DNA of 64,000 nucleotides. Source: Tetrahymena thermophila SB210 (lineage: Eukaryota; Ciliophora; Oligohymenophorea; Hymenostomatida; Tetrahymenidae). Within the stretch, counting starts at the first letter, position 1; every line of letters starts with the position of its first letter. Shown here piece after piece: positions 58,945-64,000 of this stretch. The DNA lies in contig NW_002476369.1 in assembly GCF_000189635.1 (NCBI RefSeq), forward strand, positions 203,928 to 267,927, read 5' to 3'. The notes under the pieces are model-generated. The model was given only the letters and a program-made list of their open reading frames with translations. It was not told where the DNA came from and ran no database searches. The position numbers and the translations under genes were made by a program.

Positions 58945-60312
58945 TCATATATGTTTAACCTAAGAATCATTACCTTTTTTAATAAGGTTTTAATTAAAAG
59001 ATTCTGATTTTTTTTAGAATTCTTTTGATTAATCGGCTAAAATATCACTGATTCCAGTTTCATTAAGCATTTTAAGAGTTTCTATACCAATTGGTGGGGC
59101 AGTTTACCAGTTTAATGGTTTACCACAACCTAATCCTTTGACGTTACTGTTATAAGTACCTTTATTCTCAACTTCTTTTTGTTACTACTTTTTCCATAAT
59201 AAATTTCTCCAGTCAAAAGTAAATTTCATAAATGATTTTCCACCAGAGTAATAATCTTTTTCAAGCTGGCGATTACCACATGTAGTATTATCACAGCCAG
59301 CTACTTTAAGCCAAATTTATCCACAATTAGGACATTGCTTTAGTAGATTTTATGGTGCTTAAGGATTCAATAAGCTATAAGACATATTTTAAGAGGCTGC
59401 TTTACGTACTTACTCAACAATAGGGATAAAATAAGATTTTAACTCCAAATAATGCATGAAACTATCAACTTCAATCATATCTTTACCATATTTATTTTCA
59501 AAGTCTTCGAGTATTTCCTCAGCAATTTTCGCAATGAGTACATTACAAGCATGTAAAAATTCATCCTTATCACTATCACTATATATCAACATTTCCTTTA
59601 ACATATATTTTGATACTTTATCGAAATAGTTCTTATATTCAATAATATATTAATCAAAATTCTCGAATAAATCAAATGTGTATCTAAACTCTTATAAATT
59701 AATGTCGAGCTAAACTGCTTTATTCTAGCAAAGGCTTTTGTAAATAGCATTGCATAATTCTTCAGGATCAGAATCTTTACCTACAAAAATAAAAGAATTT
59801 TATAAGCTTGGATCTTTTTTCATCAGTTTTTCTTTAGTTTCTTCATAAAGGCTTCTATTTTCTGGAGTGTCATCTCTATCCCAGTGAGTAATTATAACAG
59901 TTATAAGATGTTTCCATTTATATAAAAGTTTCAATTTTTCAGATATATTTTTTTATAAAATCCCAAACTTATGATGGTATTCTATTAATATAAAAATTCT
60001 ATTTATAGGTCCCTCAATTAGAGCAGAGCGTAAGCATAAAGCATGTCCAATCTTATCATCGTCAGCGCTAGTACCAGGAGTGTCAAGAATGTAAAAAGAT
60101 TCTCCATAGGCAGAGCTACTTCTAAAAGAGTTTCTAGTAGTTGAAGTTCCATGATTAGAAGTCTTCTGATTTTTATTTGTTATTTTGTTAAAATTAGTTG
60201 TTTTTCCAGAACCAACATCACCAATAAATACTCCTGAAGGAATAGAATCCTGCTATATTTAAGTTTAATTATAAGTAAAAAACAAGTGTTTTTTATGAAC
60301 ACTTACAGCCAT
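58945..60312 (-). CDS. AIG1/GIMAP-like GTPase with C-terminal zinc-binding tail
   Basis: A 455-residue intronless frame runs from ATG 60312 to TGA 58945-58947. The P-loop GDVGSGKTT is at 31-39, a Ser/Thr-rich switch follows (HGTSTTRNS, 54-62), G3 DTPG is at 77-80, and THWD at 142-145 is in the G4 position. This order and the DTPG/THWD forms fit the AIG1/GIMAP class of septin-like GTPases; the G4 Asn/Lys is not canonical. A helical region (about 200-310) follows, then a Cys module: CPNC (327-330), Cys340, Cys345 (GCDNTTCGNR) and possibly Cys396, in the style of an RBR/IBR-like zinc knuckle. No membrane span or signal peptide. It lies between the two P450 copies. GIMAP proteins act in membrane trafficking and immunity in animals and plants; the role here is unknown. 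Confidence 0.85.
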
Positions 60313-62070
60313 TCTAATTCTATTTAGATTATACTTGTTTGTTTTCTTTTCAATTTAATTAATTATCAAAAAATTGAGATGATCGATCGATCTACTCACT
60401 CTTTAAACAGATTATTTAATAAAAAGATAATATTCTAATATATCTAGATAATCGATGTCTATTTATAAATTCTTCATGTCTATTACAAAAATAAATCAGT
60501 TTGATCATTTATTTACAAAGTTGCATTTATAATTTAATTTAGAATATTTAAAAATCATTGTCAGATTTTAATGGTAATTAATAAATTCTTTGGTTTCTTT
60601 CATTTAAAAAATAAAAGAGTTTATTATTTATAATAAAAATTAATATTCTAAAAAGAATATATTAATAATAGATGTCTATTTCTAAATTCTTGATGTATAT
60701 TAACTTTGTAAATAAACAATTTAACTAATTTATTTTTCTGTATCAAAAAAACTAGTTTTAGTTAGTTAATCCTTATTTAAACATGAATATTTAGAAAGCG
60801 TTTCAAAATACTAAATAATTATTTGAATTCATTCATGCTTAAAAAAGGTTCCAGATGAATGTTTGGATAATAGATGTCTAAAATTTTCCAAATAACTGTT
60901 TGAATTAATGTTTAATTAAAATAGAAATTAATAATCAAAAGGATTTAGAATAAATAAGCAATCTAATATATAAAAATATATTAGTTGAATATTTTAGAGT
61001 ATTCAGAATATTTTAGAATATTGAAAATATAAATTCCTATTTTTAAATTCTAATAATTATTTGCCTTCATTCTTGCTTAAAAAAGGTTTTAGAATATATA
61101 ATAAATTTAACATGTAAAAAATAAATTAGTTAAATAAATATTTAAGAATTGAATGTGAAAAGGATTTTCAAACAGATAAATTTGTAATGATATTGAATTT
61201 ATTTGTTTTTAGTTTTTAAAATTATGTGAAATTTTAGATTTTCCAATTAAAAGATTCCAAAGGCGTATTATTATCTTATTTTAATTTTAATGAATTATTA
61301 ATATTAGTTTTTCCATCATTGAATTTTAAAACTAATTAAAACTCTTTTCTAAATTTTAATACCTATCTAACTGTGCTTGCTTAAATCAATCACTCAACTC
61401 TTTTATACATTTTAGAATTAATTTAGTTTAAATTTGAGTTTTAAATGCATATTTAATAAAGTAAGTATATGGATAATATGCAGGGATCTAAAAAATATAC
61501 TAAGCATTAAAAAGCATATTTTTTTAAATTTATTTTCACTTAGTACTGATATTATCGATATCTTATAACATAGTACCACTCCTTTTTGAATAACAATTTC
61601 TAAGTTTTTGACTATTCGCTAAATGAAATCTATGAAAACAAATTAACTCTCTCAAAAATATAATGAATATATTCATATTTTACTCAATAAATATCATTAA
61701 TTTCTATTTTTAATGCTTTGTCTATTTATGGTAATACATATTAGAAAATTTTACTATATTAATCAGCTTTAGATAGAAGCATAATCAATTCAAATAAGTA
61801 AAGTAAAGTAAATTAAATTTAATATAAAATAATTTTTGTGCAATAATACTTTTTTTAGGGGATTTAAAAAAATGAATAATATAGGAAATTATTTAAAAAA
61901 AATTATTTTTCTAATTAAAATTTATAAAAAATATAAAAAATTTGCTTAAATTTTAATTCTAATAATTATTCATTTTTAAAAACAAATCATTTATAAGTTA
62001 TTAAAAAAGTTAATTTAATATTAATACAATTAGACAGACTAAACACATTTAAATAAGTTATTTAGAAGAT
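60313..62070. other. spacer upstream of the GTPase gene, then 3' region of P450 copy 2
   Basis: Between 60400 and 61150 short degenerate repeats recur: AATAGATGTCTATTT-like (about 60450, 60670, 60865) and CTTAAAAAAGGTT (60838, 61077). From 61531 the sequence is the segmental duplication. No gene is seen. Confidence 0.5.
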
Positions 62071-63594
62071 TCAATAAGCTTGTCTTTTAGTTAGGTTTAA
62101 AATTAAAGGATTTTTTATTTGATAATTTTATTTAATAACAAATTCTAAAACAAAATCATTTGGCATTTGTGGAATCTAATATTTTTTTACAAATTCAACA
62201 AGTACAATTTTTGCTTGCAAATTTGCAAGATGCTGACCTATACAGTTTCTCATTCCGCCAGAGAAAGGTAAATAGACAAATGGATTTTCTTTGATCATGT
62301 TTTCAGCAGAATGATCAAGCCATCTGTTTGGGTTAAATGTTAGAGGGTCTTTGAAGTATGTTTCATCAATTTAATTGCTAATCAAACCCACATTAACGTA
62401 AGTACCTTTTTAAATATTATAATTTCCTATTTTATGGTCAACCTTAGCTTCACGGGTAAATAAAATAGGGGCACTTGTATTTATTCTGATTGTTTCTTTG
62501 AAACAGGCCTAAAGAAAATCTAACTTTTAAATATCAGAAAATGAGTAATTTTAGGGTAGACTCAAAACTTCTTTTTCTACTAATTTAAAGTAATCAGGAT
62601 TTTTGATTAAATAGTACAACATCATAGTTAAAACACTTGCTAAAGTGTCTCTTGAAGCAAAATAAAGGCTAAAAGTAAGCTCTAATATATCAATAATTTC
62701 TTTTTCTTCATCCAATTTATGTCCTTCTTTAATTAAAAGAGCAATTATATTAATATTTTCTGACTCTTTGTTCTACTCAGCATGAGATTTCTCTCTTTTA
62801 ATAGTATCTAAAATAATGTTTTTCATCTATTAGCGCACATATTAAACTTTTTCACAGATAATCCTATCTGATTTTCTGAGTTTAAGCTTCACAAATCTCT
62901 CTCCTAAGATGCCAGGGATAAGATTCAAATAATGTTAAAAAATTTCAAAGCACATTGTGTCAATTGCATCGTAAGGATTCTTGCCATCAATTTTATAGTC
63001 ATCTATGTTAGCGCCCATAAAAATTTAAACAGAAATAGCGCTATTAATTGCTTCAAACGACTTTTAAACTGAAAAATTTGAGTCATTTTCTACTCTATCA
63101 AGCATCATTTTTGAAATTTTGCGAATGCTATTTAAATAATTTACTACAACATCAAACTTAAATAACTTAGAAATAAATTTTCTTTTGCTCTTCCATTTTT
63201 CTCCTTCTTCTAAAGCAATACCATTTCCAAGAAATTATTTAAATCCAACTACAGGAGCCTCAAACTTGATGTAGTTCTACTGATTTTATAAAAACTCATT
63301 AATCAGATTGGGATTTGTAAATATTAAAAGTGCTCTATCTAGTAAATTAGACAATATAGCATCTTCTCCTTTAAATTTATCATCAAATTTAATGTATTTT
63401 ATAGTCTTTAAATTATCACTCGATGAATAATCCATCCATTCTTTAGCCATACCAGTAACTGGATAGTATTTGTACTCTTTAATTCCTTAATTAGCATAAA
63501 AGCGCATAGCCATTTTAGTTAAAACATAATATTTTATTACTAAAAATATTATAAATGCGAGAATCGAAGCACCAATAAGCTCTAAAAAAGCCAT
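62071..63594 (-). CDS. cytochrome P450 monooxygenase, copy 2
   Basis: A 507-residue frame runs from ATG 63594 to TGA 62071-62073, with the same length and motifs as copy 1 (ASRDT, ETIR, NPNRW, FSGGMRNCIG). By eye the first 1260 or so coding bases are identical to copy 1. Seven substitutions lie in the last 265 or so; only one changes the protein (residue 433, Ile in copy 1 and Met here). The catalytic residues are unaffected, so both copies should be active with the same substrate range; differences in expression would have to come from flanks outside the duplicated block. Confidence 0.96.
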
Positions 63595-64000
63595 ATTATT
63601 ATTTTTTAATTATTTCAAATTAAGTAAAGCAATTCAATTTATTTATTTATTATTAATTTTATAGATTTATGTTGACTGGGTCTATTTGAATAGCGCTCAT
63701 AACTTTTATTTGTGGTAAAAATATTTGTAATCAGAATTTGAATCTAATAAATTCTTAATTTAAAATGAAGAGATTCAGGCTGAAATAAAATATCTTTTTG
63801 TAATCAAAAATTTAATCTTATATTTTTCGGATTAAGCCTGAGCTGAATTAAAGATATATTTATCGAACATATAATTTAATAGTAAGAATATTAAAGAAAG
63901 AATGCATAATTTTGGAGAAGTTTCTAAATGATTTTTATAAAATTAAAGCTAAATTTCATTTTATCTATTATAGCTAAATGCCTTTCTAAAATCTAGTGAT
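63595..64000. promoter_or_regulatory. 5' region of P450 copy 2, cut by window end
   Basis: Nearly identical to 54194-54599. It holds the presumed promoter; no individual element can be named with confidence. Confidence 0.45.

Larger units (their letters stand above)
61531..64000. repeat. segmental duplication with P450 gene, copy 2 (runs off the window)
   Basis: Partner of 52121-54599. Still matching at the last base of the window, so the true extent is unknown. Confidence 0.95.

Noticed and set aside
59410..59604. 64-codon minus-strand frame as a separate gene
   Set aside because: It is an internal part of the 455-residue GTPase, cut by TAA/TAG codons that are sense codons here.

Overview
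ORGANISM. The window is about 80% A+T. Every long open frame I could read uses TAA and TAG as sense codons (read as Gln) and ends only at TGA. Introns of about 70-550 nt run GT..AG. With the large leucine-rich-repeat (LRR) exon arrays, this points to an oligohymenophorean ciliate, most likely Tetrahymena or a close relative. Standard-code ORF finding therefore misses or fragments almost every real gene here. I cannot tell macronuclear from germline sequence. A decayed Tc1/mariner copy and long degenerate repeats fit germline or a repeat-rich arm; compact readable genes fit either.

LAYOUT. 0-0.7 kb: the end of a small basic protein gene (minus), then tRNA-Leu(UAA). 1.4-8.6 kb: three identical copies of a second tRNA-Leu(UAA), two paralogous 75-residue secreted cysteine-rich proteins, and between those a tandem array of about 390-bp units. 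9-43 kb: nine genes for small secreted proteins (117-167 residues) that share an eight-cysteine framework and a hydrophobic tail. Two of these lie in a 3-kb tandem duplication (12.65-18.7 kb) and four form a tight cluster (39.3-43.1 kb). Between them are long degenerate repeat fields (19.6-25 kb and 32.6-35.4 kb) and a decayed two-exon gene at 19.2-19.6 kb. 29.3-30.7, 35.5-38.7, 45.0-47.0 and 55.1-58.6 kb: four plus-strand arrays of LRR exons. Each repeat is a separate 90-nt, phase-2 exon, and each array ends in a homologous terminal exon. A 100-N gap interrupts the third array. 47.6-51.7 kb: two tandem genes for paralogous 488/487-residue proteins of unknown function, with a Tc1 transposase relic between them. 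52.1-64 kb: two near-identical cytochrome P450 genes in a segmental duplication, separated by the fourth LRR array and an AIG1/GIMAP-like GTPase with a zinc-binding tail.

HOW IT FITS TOGETHER. This is a gene-family expansion region. Nearly everything is duplicated locally: tRNAs, secreted proteins, LRR cassettes, the coiled-coil pair and the P450s. The most interesting element is the eight-cysteine family of predicted surface or GPI-anchored proteins. In its 3-kb tandem pair the signal peptides, C-terminal tails and noncoding flanks are almost identical, while the cysteine-framework ectodomain has diverged strongly. That pattern resembles variable surface antigens or recognition molecules; the function is inference only.
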